NCBI RefSeq assembly: GCF_042654245.1
Contig: NZ_JBHSGI010000016.1
Coordinates: forward strand, 68,897-132,896
Direction: 5' to 3'
Length of the DNA: 64,000 nucleotides
DNA from: Seohaeicola_A nanhaiensis
GTDB taxonomy: Bacteria; Pseudomonadota; Alphaproteobacteria; Rhodobacterales; Rhodobacteraceae
The notes below the pieces were generated by a model, which was not told where the DNA came from, did not search any database, and worked only from the letters and a program-made list of their open reading frames with translations. Shown in pieces: positions 50,201-58,777 of this stretch. Made by a program: the position numbers and the translations under genes. Position 1 is the stretch's first letter, and every line of letters starts with the position of its first letter.

Positions 50201-50647
50201 ATGATTGACAAGAGCTTTGTCGGGCGGACGCTCGACCCTTTGACCGTGGATGTCGAGAAGGGCCAGTTGCGGTTCTTCGCCAAGGCGACCGGGCAGAGCG
50301 ACCCGGTCTATCTGGACGAGGACGCGGCCCGGGCGGCGGGCTATCCGTCGCTGCCCGCGCCGCCGACCTTCCTGTTCTCGCTGGATCTGAGCCAGCCGGA
50401 TCCCTTCCGCCTGTATGACGAGATGGGGGTGGATCTGAACCGGATCCTGCATGGCGAGCAGAAGTTCCGCTATGCGACGCCGATCTGCGCGGGGGATGCC
50501 ATTACCCTGAACACCCGCATTGCCGACATCTACGACAAGAAGGGCGGGGCGATGGAATTCATCGTGCTGGAGACCGATGCCACCAACCAGAGGGGCGAGG
50601 ATGTGGGCGGCATGACCCGCGTGATCGTGGTGAGGAACGGATCATGA
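50201..50647 (+). CDS. FAS1-like/MaoC N-terminal hotdog dehydratase subunit
   Basis: The 148-residue protein has the hotdog fold of the FAS1-like dehydratase (MaoC N-terminal) family, with FFAKATGQSDPVYLDEDAARAAGY and the later TPICAGDAITL. Such chains usually lack the catalytic His/Asp and pair with a MaoC partner to make a heteromeric enoyl-CoA hydratase. The next gene overlaps by 4 bp and supplies that partner. This split arrangement is known for hydratases that act on bulky acyl-CoAs. Confidence 0.88.
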   Translation: MIDKSFVGRTLDPLTVDVEKGQLRFFAKATGQSDPVYLDEDAARAAGYPSLPAPPTFLFSLDLSQPDPFRLYDEMGVDLNRILHGEQKFRYATPICAGDAITLNTRIADIYDKKGGAMEFIVLETDATNQRGEDVGGMTRVIVVRNGS

Positions 50648-51063
50648 GCGATGTGACCTTTGACAGCCTCGCGGTCGGCGACGCCATCCCGGCGCTGACC
50701 ACGGCCCCGGTGTCGCGTGCGACGCTGGCGCTGTTTGCCGGGGCCTCGGGCGACCACAACCCGATCCATATCGATATCGACGTCGCGAAGGCGGCGGGGA
50801 TGCAGGACGTCTTTGCCCAGGGGATGCTGTCGATGGCCTATCTGGGCCGGATGCTGACCGACTGGGTGCCGCAGGCGTCGCTGCGCGCCTTCTCGAACCG
50901 GTTTACCGCGATCACCTGGCTGGGCGACGAGATCACCTGCACCGGGACGGTGGCCGAGAAGATCGAGGCCGATGGCGAGAGGCTGGTGCGGCTGGATGTG
51001 GTGGCCGCAAATCAGAAGGGCGAGGTCAAGCTTGCCGGTCAGGCGCTGGTGGCGCTGTCGTAA
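50644..51063 (+). CDS. MaoC-type enoyl-CoA hydratase subunit
   Basis: The 139-residue protein contains the hydratase-2 motif with catalytic Asp and His in GASGDHNPIHIDIDVAKAAGM and a following GMLSMAYLGRMLTDW. It is the catalytic partner of the preceding FAS1-like chain, with which it overlaps (ATGA). The pair likely hydrates an enoyl-CoA to the (3R)-hydroxyacyl-CoA, which the SDR encoded next could oxidise. Confidence 0.9.
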   Translation: MSDVTFDSLAVGDAIPALTTAPVSRATLALFAGASGDHNPIHIDIDVAKAAGMQDVFAQGMLSMAYLGRMLTDWVPQASLRAFSNRFTAITWLGDEITCTGTVAEKIEADGERLVRLDVVAANQKGEVKLAGQALVALS

Positions 51064-51078
51064 CGTCGAGGGAAGAAC

Positions 51079-51903
51079 ATGAAAAAGCTGGACGGCAAGA
51101 CCGCCTATGTCACAGGCGGAGGGCGCGGCATTGGCCGCGAGGTGGTGCTGAAACTCGCCTCGGAAGGGGCGAATGTGGTGATCAACGATCTGGACGCCGA
51201 ACCGGCCCACGCGGTGGCGGCCGAGGTCGCGGCGCTGGGCGGACAGGCCCTGGCGCTGCCGGGCTCGGTGACCGACGAGGACTATGGCGACCGCTTCATC
51301 AAGGCGGGGCTGGAGCGGTTCGGCGGCGTGGACATCATCGTCAACAACGCGGGTTATACCTGGGACGCGATGATCAACAAGATGTCGGACCGCCAGTTCG
51401 ACGCGATGATCGACGTGCATCTCAAGGCGCCCTTCCGCATCCTGCGCGCGGCGGGACAGTTCATCATTCCGGCGGCCAGGGAGGAGGCCGCGCAGGGCAT
51501 CGAGGTGGTGCGCAAGGTGGTCAACATCTCGTCCATCGCGGGGACGGGAGGCAATGCGGGGCAGGCGAACTACTCCTCGGCCAAGGCGGGGATCATCGGG
51601 CTGACCAAGGCGCTGTCGAAGGAATGGGGCCGCCACAAGGTGAACGTGAACGCGGTGGCCTTCGGCGTCATCACCACGCGGCTGACCGAGGCGACGGACG
51701 AGAAGAAGACCATCACGGTCGAGGGCAACCAGATCGGTGTGGGCATTCCGACCAAGGTGCATCAGGGCTTTTCGGCGATGATCCCGATGGGCCGGGCCGG
51801 CACCCCGGCCGAGGCGGCCGGCGGCGTCTATCTGCTGTGCGCGCCGGAATCGAACTATGTCTCGGGCCAGACCCTGATCGTGGGCGGCGGGCTGTCGCTG
51901 TGA
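51079..51903 (+). CDS. SDR-family hydroxyacyl-CoA dehydrogenase-like protein
   Basis: The 274-residue short-chain dehydrogenase has VTGGGRGIGREVV (11-23), NNAGYTWD, the catalytic Ser in VNISSIAGTGG and YSSAKAGIIGL. An insertion of about 15 residues around positions 130-145 and a long C-terminal loop distinguish it from FabG. It follows the MaoC pair by 15 bp and likely oxidises the (3R)-hydroxyacyl-CoA for the thiolase. It ends the plus-strand catabolic locus. Confidence 0.88.
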   Translation: MKKLDGKTAYVTGGGRGIGREVVLKLASEGANVVINDLDAEPAHAVAAEVAALGGQALALPGSVTDEDYGDRFIKAGLERFGGVDIIVNNAGYTWDAMINKMSDRQFDAMIDVHLKAPFRILRAAGQFIIPAAREEAAQGIEVVRKVVNISSIAGTGGNAGQANYSSAKAGIIGLTKALSKEWGRHKVNVNAVAFGVITTRLTEATDEKKTITVEGNQIGVGIPTKVHQGFSAMIPMGRAGTPAEAAGGVYLLCAPESNYVSGQTLIVGGGLSL

Positions 51904-51972
51904 CCGGGTCGGTCGGGGGATGGGATGGAGCGGACGCTGGCAGTTGGCTGGCCACTGTCCGCTTGGTCCGCC

Positions 51973-52725
51973 CTAGAGTTTGTTGATCGAATTTCCGCCG
52001 TCCGCGATCATTGCGGTCCCGGTCACGAATGACGCCTGATCGGACAGGAGGAAGAGAGCCGCCTGCGCGATCTCGGAGGGATCGGCCATGCGCTTCAGCG
52101 CGTGGAACCCCCGCACGATCTCATGATAGGCGGCATCCTCACCAGCCATCGGTGTCATGGTGCCTCCGGGCAGGAGGGCGTTGACGCGGATGTTCTCGGG
52201 CCCGTGTTCCGCAGCCAGAACCTGGGTCATGCCGATCAGGCCCGCCTTTGCCGCGGCATAGGCGCCCATGCCAGGCAACCCGATCGTGTGGCCGACGAAC
52301 GAGGACGTAAACACAATCGAGCCGCCGCCGCGTTTGCGCATCGCCGGGATCTGGTGCTTTGCCGCATAGAATCCGCTGTTGAGATTCACCGCCATCACCT
52401 TGTGCCAGTTGCTCTCATCCATGTCGGGAATCGGTCCCATGTCTCCTGTTGTGCCCGCATTGTTGAACGCACCATCAAGACCGCCGAAGCGCTCTTCGGC
52501 GCGTTGTACCAACGCTTCTGCATAGCCGCTTTCTTCCACGTCCCCGACGATGAAATCCGCTTCGCCACCGTCAGCCGAAATCTCGTCGACGGTTCTTTCC
52601 AGCAGTTCGGCACGACGCGCGCCGAGGACAAGTCTTGCGCCCTCTGCCGCGAAAACCCTTGCAGCCGCCGCTCCGATGCCGCTGCTTGCGCCGGTGATGA
52701 TGATTGTCTTGCCGTCCAGAAGCAT
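51973..52725 (-). CDS. SDR-family oxidoreductase
   Basis: The 250-residue classical SDR has ITGASSGIGAAAARVF (9-24), FNNAGTTGDMG, catalytic Ser in FTSSFVGH and YAAAKAGLIGM. A Gly-Ala-Arg-Arg after the second strand (LGARRAELL) suggests NADP(H) preference. It converges on the catabolic locus (69-bp gap) and is alone; the gene is a little less GC-rich in codon third positions than its neighbours. The start ATG at 52723 has GGAG upstream. Substrate unknown. Confidence 0.88.
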   Translation of the reverse strand: MLLDGKTIIITGASSGIGAAAARVFAAEGARLVLGARRAELLERTVDEISADGGEADFIVGDVEESGYAEALVQRAEERFGGLDGAFNNAGTTGDMGPIPDMDESNWHKVMAVNLNSGFYAAKHQIPAMRKRGGGSIVFTSSFVGHTIGLPGMGAYAAAKAGLIGMTQVLAAEHGPENIRVNALLPGGTMTPMAGEDAAYHEIVRGFHALKRMADPSEIAQAALFLLSDQASFVTGTAMIADGGNSINKL

Positions 52726-52892
52726 TTCCGTCTCCGCCTGAAGGTGTGTCGGAACCTGCTTAGGCAATATCCTGCTGCTCTGCCGACCCGCTTCTTGCGT
52801 AAACGCCCCTGTTCGACGGGCGACATCAGCCATTTGCCTGGGGTGCGGTCGTCGTGAGGGGGGCAGCCGGACGTGCTCCCCCGCCCGCCCCC

Positions 52893-54089
52893 TCACCGCG
52901 ACAGCGCCGCAATCACCCCGCGCAGTTCGGCGAGGCCCTTGAGGCGGCCGATGGCGGGGTAGCCGGGCTGGGCCTTGCGGCCCTGATCGTCCAGGATGTC
53001 CTGGCCGTGGTCGGGGCGGAAGGGGATCGAGCTGTCGGGGCGGCCGGCGGCGCGGCGGCGGGATTCTTCCTCGAGCACGGCGGCGATCAGGGCGACCATG
53101 TCGGTGTCGCCGCCCAGATGCTCGGCCTCGTAGAAGGATCCCCGCAGCGCGGGCGTGTCGCGCTTCACGTTGCGCAGGTGCAGGAAGTGCACCCGGTCGC
53201 CGAGGCGGCGCATCATCCCGGGCAGGTCGTTGTCGGGCCGCGCGCCCAGCGAGCCGGAACAGAGGGTGATGCCGTTGGCCGGGCGGTCGACGGCGTCCAT
53301 CACGGCTTTGTATTGCGCCTCGGTCGACATGATGCGGGGCAGGCCCAGCAGCGGGAAGGGCGGGTCGTCGGGGTGGCAGCAGAGGCGCAGGCCCAGTTCC
53401 TCGGCGGTGGGCACGACTTCGGCGAGGAAGTCGATCAGATGGGCGCGCAGGGTCTCTTCCGGCATGGCGGCATATTGGGCGAGATGCAGGCGGACGTCGT
53501 CGAGGGTGAAGGTCTCGGCCGCGCCGGGCAGGCCGAAGACGACGTTGCCGGCAAGCTGTTCCCTCGCCGCGTCGGACATCCCGGCGAAGCGTTCCGCGCA
53601 GGTCTCGCGCAGGGCCTCGTCGTAATCCTCGGGCGCGCCGGGGCGTTGCAGGATGTGCAGGTCGAAGGTGGCGAAGTTGACAAGGTCGAATCGCATGCAG
53701 GTGGCGCCCGTGGGCAGGCGCCAGGCGAGATCGGTGCGGGTCCAGTCGAGGACCGGCATGAAGTTGTAGCAGATCGTCTCGATCCCGGCGGCGGCGAGGT
53801 TCCTCAGCGACTCGCGGTAGTTGGCGAAATGCGCCCTGAAGTCGCCCTGCTGCTTCTTGATGTCCTCCGAGACGGGCAGGCTCTCGACCACGTCCCACGC
53901 GAGGCCCGAGGGGCTGCCGTCCTTCATGCGGCCGACGATGGCCTGGCGGCGGGCGATCTCGGCCGGGGTCCAGACGGCGCCGGTGGGTACGTGGTGCAGG
54001 GCGGTGACGATGCCCTGCGCCCCGGCCTGGCAGACGTCGTCGATGGAGACAAGATCGTTGGGCCCGAACCAGCGCCAGGTTTGCTTCAT
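52893..54089 (-). CDS. uxuA: mannonate dehydratase UxuA
   Basis: UxuA dehydrates D-mannonate to 2-keto-3-deoxygluconate in glucuronate catabolism. The 398-residue protein has the family's MKQTWRWFGPNDLVSI start, CYNFMPVLDWTRTDL, LCCHPDDPPFPLLGLPRI and FLHLRNVKRD, with metal-binding His/Cys/Asp residues in these segments. It is close to the normal length (about 394). The ATG at 54087 follows GGGAGGA. No other uxu/uxa gene is in the window. It is preceded by a hairpin repeat and a 231-bp gap. Confidence 0.95.
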   Translation of the reverse strand: MKQTWRWFGPNDLVSIDDVCQAGAQGIVTALHHVPTGAVWTPAEIARRQAIVGRMKDGSPSGLAWDVVESLPVSEDIKKQQGDFRAHFANYRESLRNLAAAGIETICYNFMPVLDWTRTDLAWRLPTGATCMRFDLVNFATFDLHILQRPGAPEDYDEALRETCAERFAGMSDAAREQLAGNVVFGLPGAAETFTLDDVRLHLAQYAAMPEETLRAHLIDFLAEVVPTAEELGLRLCCHPDDPPFPLLGLPRIMSTEAQYKAVMDAVDRPANGITLCSGSLGARPDNDLPGMMRRLGDRVHFLHLRNVKRDTPALRGSFYEAEHLGGDTDMVALIAAVLEEESRRRAAGRPDSSIPFRPDHGQDILDDQGRKAQPGYPAIGRLKGLAELRGVIAALSR

Positions 54090-54207
54090 CGCGGATTCCT
54101 CCCTTGTCCCCATTGGGGACGTGTGTGGAAAGGTGATAGCACGGCTTTCGATGGGTGACTAGTATGGCAGTATGCCAGAGGTCCGGATTTTGTGCGGGCG
54201 CCCGCCT

Positions 54208-54270
54208 CTTCTCTGGTTCACAAGTATCTCGGGGGAGTCGCGCCAAAGGCGCGGCGGGGGCAGAGCCCCC
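54208..54270. repeat. intergenic hairpin repeat, half copy
   Basis: CTTCTCTGGTT (54208-54218) leading to ATCTCGGGGG (54226-54235) repeats the right arm of the 17161-17292 element. Two perfect hairpins follow: GCGCC-AAA-GGCGC (54240-54252) and GGGGGC-AGA-GCCCCC (54256-54270), the latter also in the first copy. It lies after the end of the 2Fe-2S gene and can terminate that transcript. Confidence 0.7.
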
Positions 54271-54320
54271 AACCCGCTCATCGCTGAACCGAAGCGTCGG
54301 CGGAGGCGCCTTGCCCGGGT

Positions 54321-54806
54321 TTACCCCGCCGCGCCGTCGCGCATCTCGGCGGCGGCGGCCTGCACCGCGCGCACGATCTTGTCATAGCCGGTGCAGCGGC
54401 AGAGGTTGCCGGCGAGCCAGAAGCGGATCTGTTCTTCGCTCGGGTCCGGGTTGCGGTCGAGCAGGTTCTTCGCGGCGACGATGAAGCCCGGGGTGCAGAA
54501 GCCGCATTGCAGGGCGGCTTCCTGGAGGAAGTGTTTCTGCACCGGGTGCAGCTCGCCGTTCCGCGCGACCCCCTCGATGGTGGTGATCGCCTTGCCTTCG
54601 GCCTCGGCCGCGAGCATCAGGCAGGAACAGGTCACCCGCCCGTCCACCTCGACCGAACAGGCGCCGCAGTCGCCCGAGCCGCAGCCTTCCTTGGTGCCGG
54701 TCAGGTGCAGCTCGTCGCGCAGTACAGCCAGCAGGGTCTGTTCGGGGCGGGCGAGGAATTCGGTCTCGACGCCGTTGAGCGTGGTGGTGACGTGCAGCTT
54801 GGCCAT
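54321..54806 (-). CDS. [2Fe-2S] subunit of a xanthine-dehydrogenase-family enzyme
   Basis: The 161-residue CoxS/XdhA-type small subunit carries two [2Fe-2S] clusters: a ferredoxin-type CGSGDCGACSVEVDG with a later CSC, and the helical CGFCTPGFI ... NLCRCTGYDKI. Such subunits pass electrons from a molybdopterin subunit to FAD. It is 1 bp after the FAD-subunit gene, but no molybdopterin subunit gene follows; a hairpin repeat and uxuA do. Confidence 0.93.
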   Translation of the reverse strand: MAKLHVTTTLNGVETEFLARPEQTLLAVLRDELHLTGTKEGCGSGDCGACSVEVDGRVTCSCLMLAAEAEGKAITTIEGVARNGELHPVQKHFLQEAALQCGFCTPGFIVAAKNLLDRNPDPSEEQIRFWLAGNLCRCTGYDKIVRAVQAAAAEMRDGAAG

Positions 54807-54807
54807 G

Positions 54808-55662
54808 TCAGGAGATCCGGGAAAGGGCGGCGAGGGCGGCGCGGCGGAAGATCACGCCGGCGATGCGGATGCGATAGGCGGCGGTGCCGCGCTTGTCGTC
54901 GATCGGCTGGCAGGCGGCGCGGACGGCCTCGGCGGCGCGATCCAGTGCGGTATCGTCGAGCGGGGTTCCGATCAGCGCGGCGCCGGCGGCGGGCACGAGA
55001 CGCGCGGTGGGGGCGACGGCGCCGATGGCGACTCGGGCGGCGGTGCAGAGCCCCTGCGCGTCCAGCGTCAGGTTCACCGCGACGCCGACCACGGCGATGT
55101 CCATCTCGGTGCGCGGCGTGAAGCGGATATAGGCGTCGGCGCTGCGGGCGGGGCGCCTGGGCAGATGGATCGCGGTGATCACCTCGCCCTTGTTCAGGGT
55201 GGTGCGGCCGGGGCCGGCGGGGATGTCCTCGACCGCGACGGTGCGGAGGCCGGCGGGGCCGATCACGGTGACGGTGGCGTTGGCGGCGATCAGGGCCGGG
55301 ACGGAATCGGCGGCGGGAGAGGCGTTGCAGAGGTTGCCGGCGGGGGTGGCGCGGGACTGGACCTGCATCGAGCCGATGAGGTCGATCGCCTCGGTCACGC
55401 CGGGCCAGGCCGATTTAAGCGCGGCGTTCTCGTTCAGGGCCGCGCCGCAGAGGGCGGCGCCGAGGTGGAAGCCGTCGTCATCCTCGCGCAGGTCGGTCAG
55501 TTCGGGGATCGCCTTGATGTCGACGACGAGGTCGGGCGTGCGCAGGCCGGCGGTCATCTGGACGACCAGATCGGTGCCCCCGGCGAGCACGTGGCCCGCG
55601 CCCGGGGCATCGGCCAGCAGGCGCACGGTCTCGTCGATGGTGCGGGGGGCGGCGTAGTTCAT
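54808..55662 (-). CDS. FAD-binding subunit of a xanthine-dehydrogenase-family enzyme
   Basis: The 284-residue CoxM-type medium subunit has the FAD-binding VLAGGTDLVVQM and TPAGNLCNASPAAD, and the C-terminal CO-dehydrogenase-flavoprotein domain (about 180-280). The ATG at 55660-55662 is chosen because AGGAG is upstream and the fold begins there. It precedes the [2Fe-2S] gene. The usual third, molybdopterin-binding subunit is not encoded within the window, so the complete enzyme needs a partner from elsewhere. Confidence 0.9.
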   Translation of the reverse strand: MNYAAPRTIDETVRLLADAPGAGHVLAGGTDLVVQMTAGLRTPDLVVDIKAIPELTDLREDDDGFHLGAALCGAALNENAALKSAWPGVTEAIDLIGSMQVQSRATPAGNLCNASPAADSVPALIAANATVTVIGPAGLRTVAVEDIPAGPGRTTLNKGEVITAIHLPRRPARSADAYIRFTPRTEMDIAVVGVAVNLTLDAQGLCTAARVAIGAVAPTARLVPAAGAALIGTPLDDTALDRAAEAVRAACQPIDDKRGTAAYRIRIAGVIFRRAALAALSRIS

Positions 55663-55722
55663 CGGCGAAAGCTCCTGTTGCACCGCCAGAATTGACCGGC
55701 GGTGCGCCAAGTGCAAGCGGCC

Positions 55723-57096
55723 TTAGCCGAGGACCGCCTTCACGGCCGCGGCGGTGGCGGCGACCACGGTATCGGCCTCTGCGCGCGTCAGGCAGAAGGG
55801 CGGGGCAAAGCCGAGGATGTCGCCCTGCGGCATGGCGCGGGCGATGACCCTGTGGTCGGCCAGCATCGCGGCCGAGACGCGGATGCCCACCTTGTCGGCG
55901 GCGTCGAAGAAGCGGCGGTCGTCGCGGTCGGCGACCAGCTCGACCGCGCAGAGCATCCCGTCGCCGCGAATCTCGCCCACGTTCGGGTGGTTGCCGAGGG
56001 CCTCTTGCATCGAATTGTTGAAGTAGGCGCCGGTATCGCGGGCGTTGGCGACGAGGTTCAGCTTGTCCAGCAGCTGGAGGTTCGCAACCCCCGCCGCCGC
56101 GCCGATGGGGTGGGCGGAATAGGTCCAGCCGTGGCCGAGGACGCCGTTTTCGTCGGTGCCTTTTTCCAGCACCTTCCAGACGCGGTCGCCGATGATGCTG
56201 CCCGAGAGCGGGGCATAGGCCGAGGTGAGGCCCTTGGCGATGGTGATGATGTCGGGGCGGATGCCGTAGTGATCCGAGCCGAACATGGTGCCGAGGCGAC
56301 CGAAACCGGTGACGACCTCATCGGCGATCAGCAGGATGTCGTGCCTGTCGAGCACCGCCTGGATCGTGGGCCAGTAACCTTCGGGCGGGGGCACGATGCC
56401 GCCGGTGCCCATCAGCGGCTCGCCGATGAAGGCGGCGATGGTGTCGGCGCCTTCCCGTGCGATCAGCTCTTCCAGGTCGGCGACGCATTGGGCGGTGAAG
56501 GCGGCCTCGTCCTGCGTCCGGTCCTCGCGGCGGTAGAAATAGGGCGAGGTGGTGTGCAGCACGCCGTTGAGCGGCAGGTCGAATTTCTTGTGGAACAGTT
56601 CCAGCCCGGTCAGCGAGCCGGTCATCAGGCCCGAGCCGTGGTAGCCGCGCCAGCGCGAGATGATCTTCTTCTTCTCGGGGCGGCCGAGGACGTTGTTGTA
56701 ATACCAGACCAGCTTGATGTTGGTCTCGTTCGCGTCCGAGCCGCCGAGGCCGAAGTAGACCTTGGACATGCCTTTCGGCGCACGTTCCAGCACCATCTGC
56801 GCCAGCGTCACCGAGGCATCGGTGCCGTGGCCGGCGTAGGCGTGGTAATAGGCCAGTTCGCGGGCCTGGTCGGCGATGGCCTCGGCGATCTCTTGCCGGC
56901 CATAGCCGACGTTGACGCAGTAGAGGCCCGAGAAGGCGTCAAGCAGGCGGTTGCCGTCACGATCCTCGATATGGACGCCCGAGGCGGTGCGGATGATCCG
57001 GTTGGGCGACTCGCCGCGCGCGTGCTGGGCGGCGTGGGTCGAGGGGTGCAGGAAATGGTCGCGGTCCCACTGGTCGATCTGGTCGTTTCTGAGCAT
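55723..57096 (-). CDS. class III aminotransferase (omega-amino acid:pyruvate type)
   Basis: The 457-residue PLP enzyme has the cofactor Asp259 in LIADEVVTGFGRLG and the Schiff-base Lys288 in TIAKGLTSAYAPLSG. It transfers an amino group from an omega-amine or taurine-like donor, most often to pyruvate. The start ATG at 57094 has AGGAGG six bases upstream. It lies 58 bp after an amino acid ABC permease gene on the same strand, so it may act on the imported compound. Donor substrate is not deducible. Confidence 0.9.
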   Translation of the reverse strand: MLRNDQIDQWDRDHFLHPSTHAAQHARGESPNRIIRTASGVHIEDRDGNRLLDAFSGLYCVNVGYGRQEIAEAIADQARELAYYHAYAGHGTDASVTLAQMVLERAPKGMSKVYFGLGGSDANETNIKLVWYYNNVLGRPEKKKIISRWRGYHGSGLMTGSLTGLELFHKKFDLPLNGVLHTTSPYFYRREDRTQDEAAFTAQCVADLEELIAREGADTIAAFIGEPLMGTGGIVPPPEGYWPTIQAVLDRHDILLIADEVVTGFGRLGTMFGSDHYGIRPDIITIAKGLTSAYAPLSGSIIGDRVWKVLEKGTDENGVLGHGWTYSAHPIGAAAGVANLQLLDKLNLVANARDTGAYFNNSMQEALGNHPNVGEIRGDGMLCAVELVADRDDRRFFDAADKVGIRVSAAMLADHRVIARAMPQGDILGFAPPFCLTRAEADTVVAATAAAVKAVLG

Positions 57097-57154
57097 CTGT
57101 CCCTCCTTTGGCCGGTTTGGGCAGGGATAGGACATTCAGGCGGGAAAGGCCATC

Positions 57155-57892
57155 TCAGGCGCGTTCGTCCGTCTTCAGCCGGCGTTCCAGCCAGCGCACC
57201 CCGGCCGAGACGATCAGGATCAGCACCAGATATTCGAGGACGAGGACGGTGTAGATCTCGAGCGGGCGGTATTCGGAGACGACGAGTTCGTTGGCCTTGC
57301 GCGTCAGCTCCTGCATCCCGATCACCGAGACCAGCGAGGACATCTTGAGCATGTAGACCAGCTGGTTGCCGAGCGCGGGCAGGATGCGGCGGATCGCCTG
57401 GGGCAGGATCACGTAGCGCATGGTGTCGCGGTAGTTGAGCGAGACGGAATAGGCGGCCTCGTATTGTCCGCGCGCGATGGACTGGATGCCGGCGCGGAAG
57501 ATTTCGGCCTGGAAGGCGGAGTCCGACAGCGCCAGCGCGATGACCCCGGCCCAGAAGACCGAGAGCGACAGGCCGGTGATCTGCGGCAGGCCGTAGTAGA
57601 CCCAGAGGATCAGCACGAGGATCGGCACCGCGCGGACCAGTTCGACATAGGTGCGGCTGATGCGGCGGGGCCATTTGCGCGCCGAGAGGCCCGGCAGCGC
57701 GACCAGCAGGCCGACGACGACCGAGATGCAGATGGCGGTGGCCGAGAGCTGGACCGTGTAGCCGATGCCGCTGAGCAGGAATTTGAGGTTCAGCCAGCCC
57801 TTGGGGGTCGAGGGGTTGACCACATACCAGCCCCAGTTCGAGGAACAGCCGGCCAGCGCCAGAAGGGGTGTGAGGAGGAGGAGCGCGCGCAT
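57155..57892 (-). CDS. polar amino acid ABC transporter permease
   Basis: The 245-residue HisM-type permease has the EAA loop region GIQSIARGQYEAAYSVSLNYRD and about 4-5 membrane segments. Its N-terminus reads MRALLLLTPLLALAGCSSNWGW, a lipobox-like LAGC, unusual for a permease and either a real lipid anchor or simply the first helix. Only one permease gene is present; it may form a homodimer. It overlaps the ATPase gene by 1 base at the stop. Confidence 0.9.
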   Translation of the reverse strand: MRALLLLTPLLALAGCSSNWGWYVVNPSTPKGWLNLKFLLSGIGYTVQLSATAICISVVVGLLVALPGLSARKWPRRISRTYVELVRAVPILVLILWVYYGLPQITGLSLSVFWAGVIALALSDSAFQAEIFRAGIQSIARGQYEAAYSVSLNYRDTMRYVILPQAIRRILPALGNQLVYMLKMSSLVSVIGMQELTRKANELVVSEYRPLEIYTVLVLEYLVLILIVSAGVRWLERRLKTDERA

Positions 57893-58629
57893 CAGTGGTT
57901 GAGGATCTTGTCGAGGAAATCGCGGCAGCGCTGGCTGCGCGGGGCGGTGAAGAAATCTTCGGGCGGGGCGGTTTCGACGATTTCGCCGTGGTCCATGAAG
58001 ACCATGCGGTCTGCCACCTTGCGGGCAAAGCCCATCTCGTGGGTGACGACCACCATGGTCATGCCGGTCTGGGCGAGGCTGGTCATCACGTCGAGCACCT
58101 CGGAGATCATCTCGGGATCGAGCGCCGAGGTGGGTTCGTCGAAGAGCATGATCTCGGGTTCCATGCAGAGCGAGCGGGCGATGGCGACGCGCTGCTGCTG
58201 GCCGCCCGAGAGCTGGCGGGGGAACTTGTCGGCCTGTTCGGCGATGCGCACACGCTCGAGATAGCGCATGGCGGCTTCGTTGGCCTGCGCGCGGCTGAGG
58301 CCACGCGCGCGCATCGGGCCGAGGGTGAGGTTGTCGCGGACGGTGAGGTGGGGGAAGAGGTTGAACTGCTGGAACACCATGCCGACCCGGGCGCGGACCT
58401 TGGGCAGGGTCTTTTCGGTGACGGTGATCCCGTCCACGGTCAGGGTGCCGCTGCCGATGGTTTCCAGCCCGTTGATGCAGCGGATCAGCGTCGACTTGCC
58501 CGAGCCGGAGGGGCCGCAGACCACGACGCGTTCGCCCTTGGCGACGGAAAAGTGAATGTTCTTCAGCACCTGGAAGGTGCCAAAGTGCTTGGACACACCG
58601 TCGAAGCGGATGATGGGCGCCGCTGTCAC
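57892..58629 (-). CDS. polar amino acid ABC transporter ATPase
   Basis: The 245-residue GlnQ/HisP-type ATPase has Walker A GPSGSGKST, FQQFNLFPHLTV, signature LSGGQQQRVAIARSL, Walker B IMLFDEPTSALDP and switch His in THEMGFARKV. It powers the neighbouring permease. It is the first gene of the minus-strand transport operon and is divergent from the binding-protein gene, 148 bp away. Confidence 0.95.
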   Translation of the reverse strand: MTAAPIIRFDGVSKHFGTFQVLKNIHFSVAKGERVVVCGPSGSGKSTLIRCINGLETIGSGTLTVDGITVTEKTLPKVRARVGMVFQQFNLFPHLTVRDNLTLGPMRARGLSRAQANEAAMRYLERVRIAEQADKFPRQLSGGQQQRVAIARSLCMEPEIMLFDEPTSALDPEMISEVLDVMTSLAQTGMTMVVVTHEMGFARKVADRMVFMDHGEIVETAPPEDFFTAPRSQRCRDFLDKILNH

Positions 58630-58777
58630 CTGGTTCCTTTCCCGTCACATCTGCCCGCGCGGCGGGCGACCTGCCTTGTGGCGGCAGTTCTGACATTAGT
58701 TTTTCTTGCATCGCAAGTAATTTCGGGAAACCATCGGCCCAGACCAAGGCATTCCTGAAAACCCGAGGGAGATTCCC

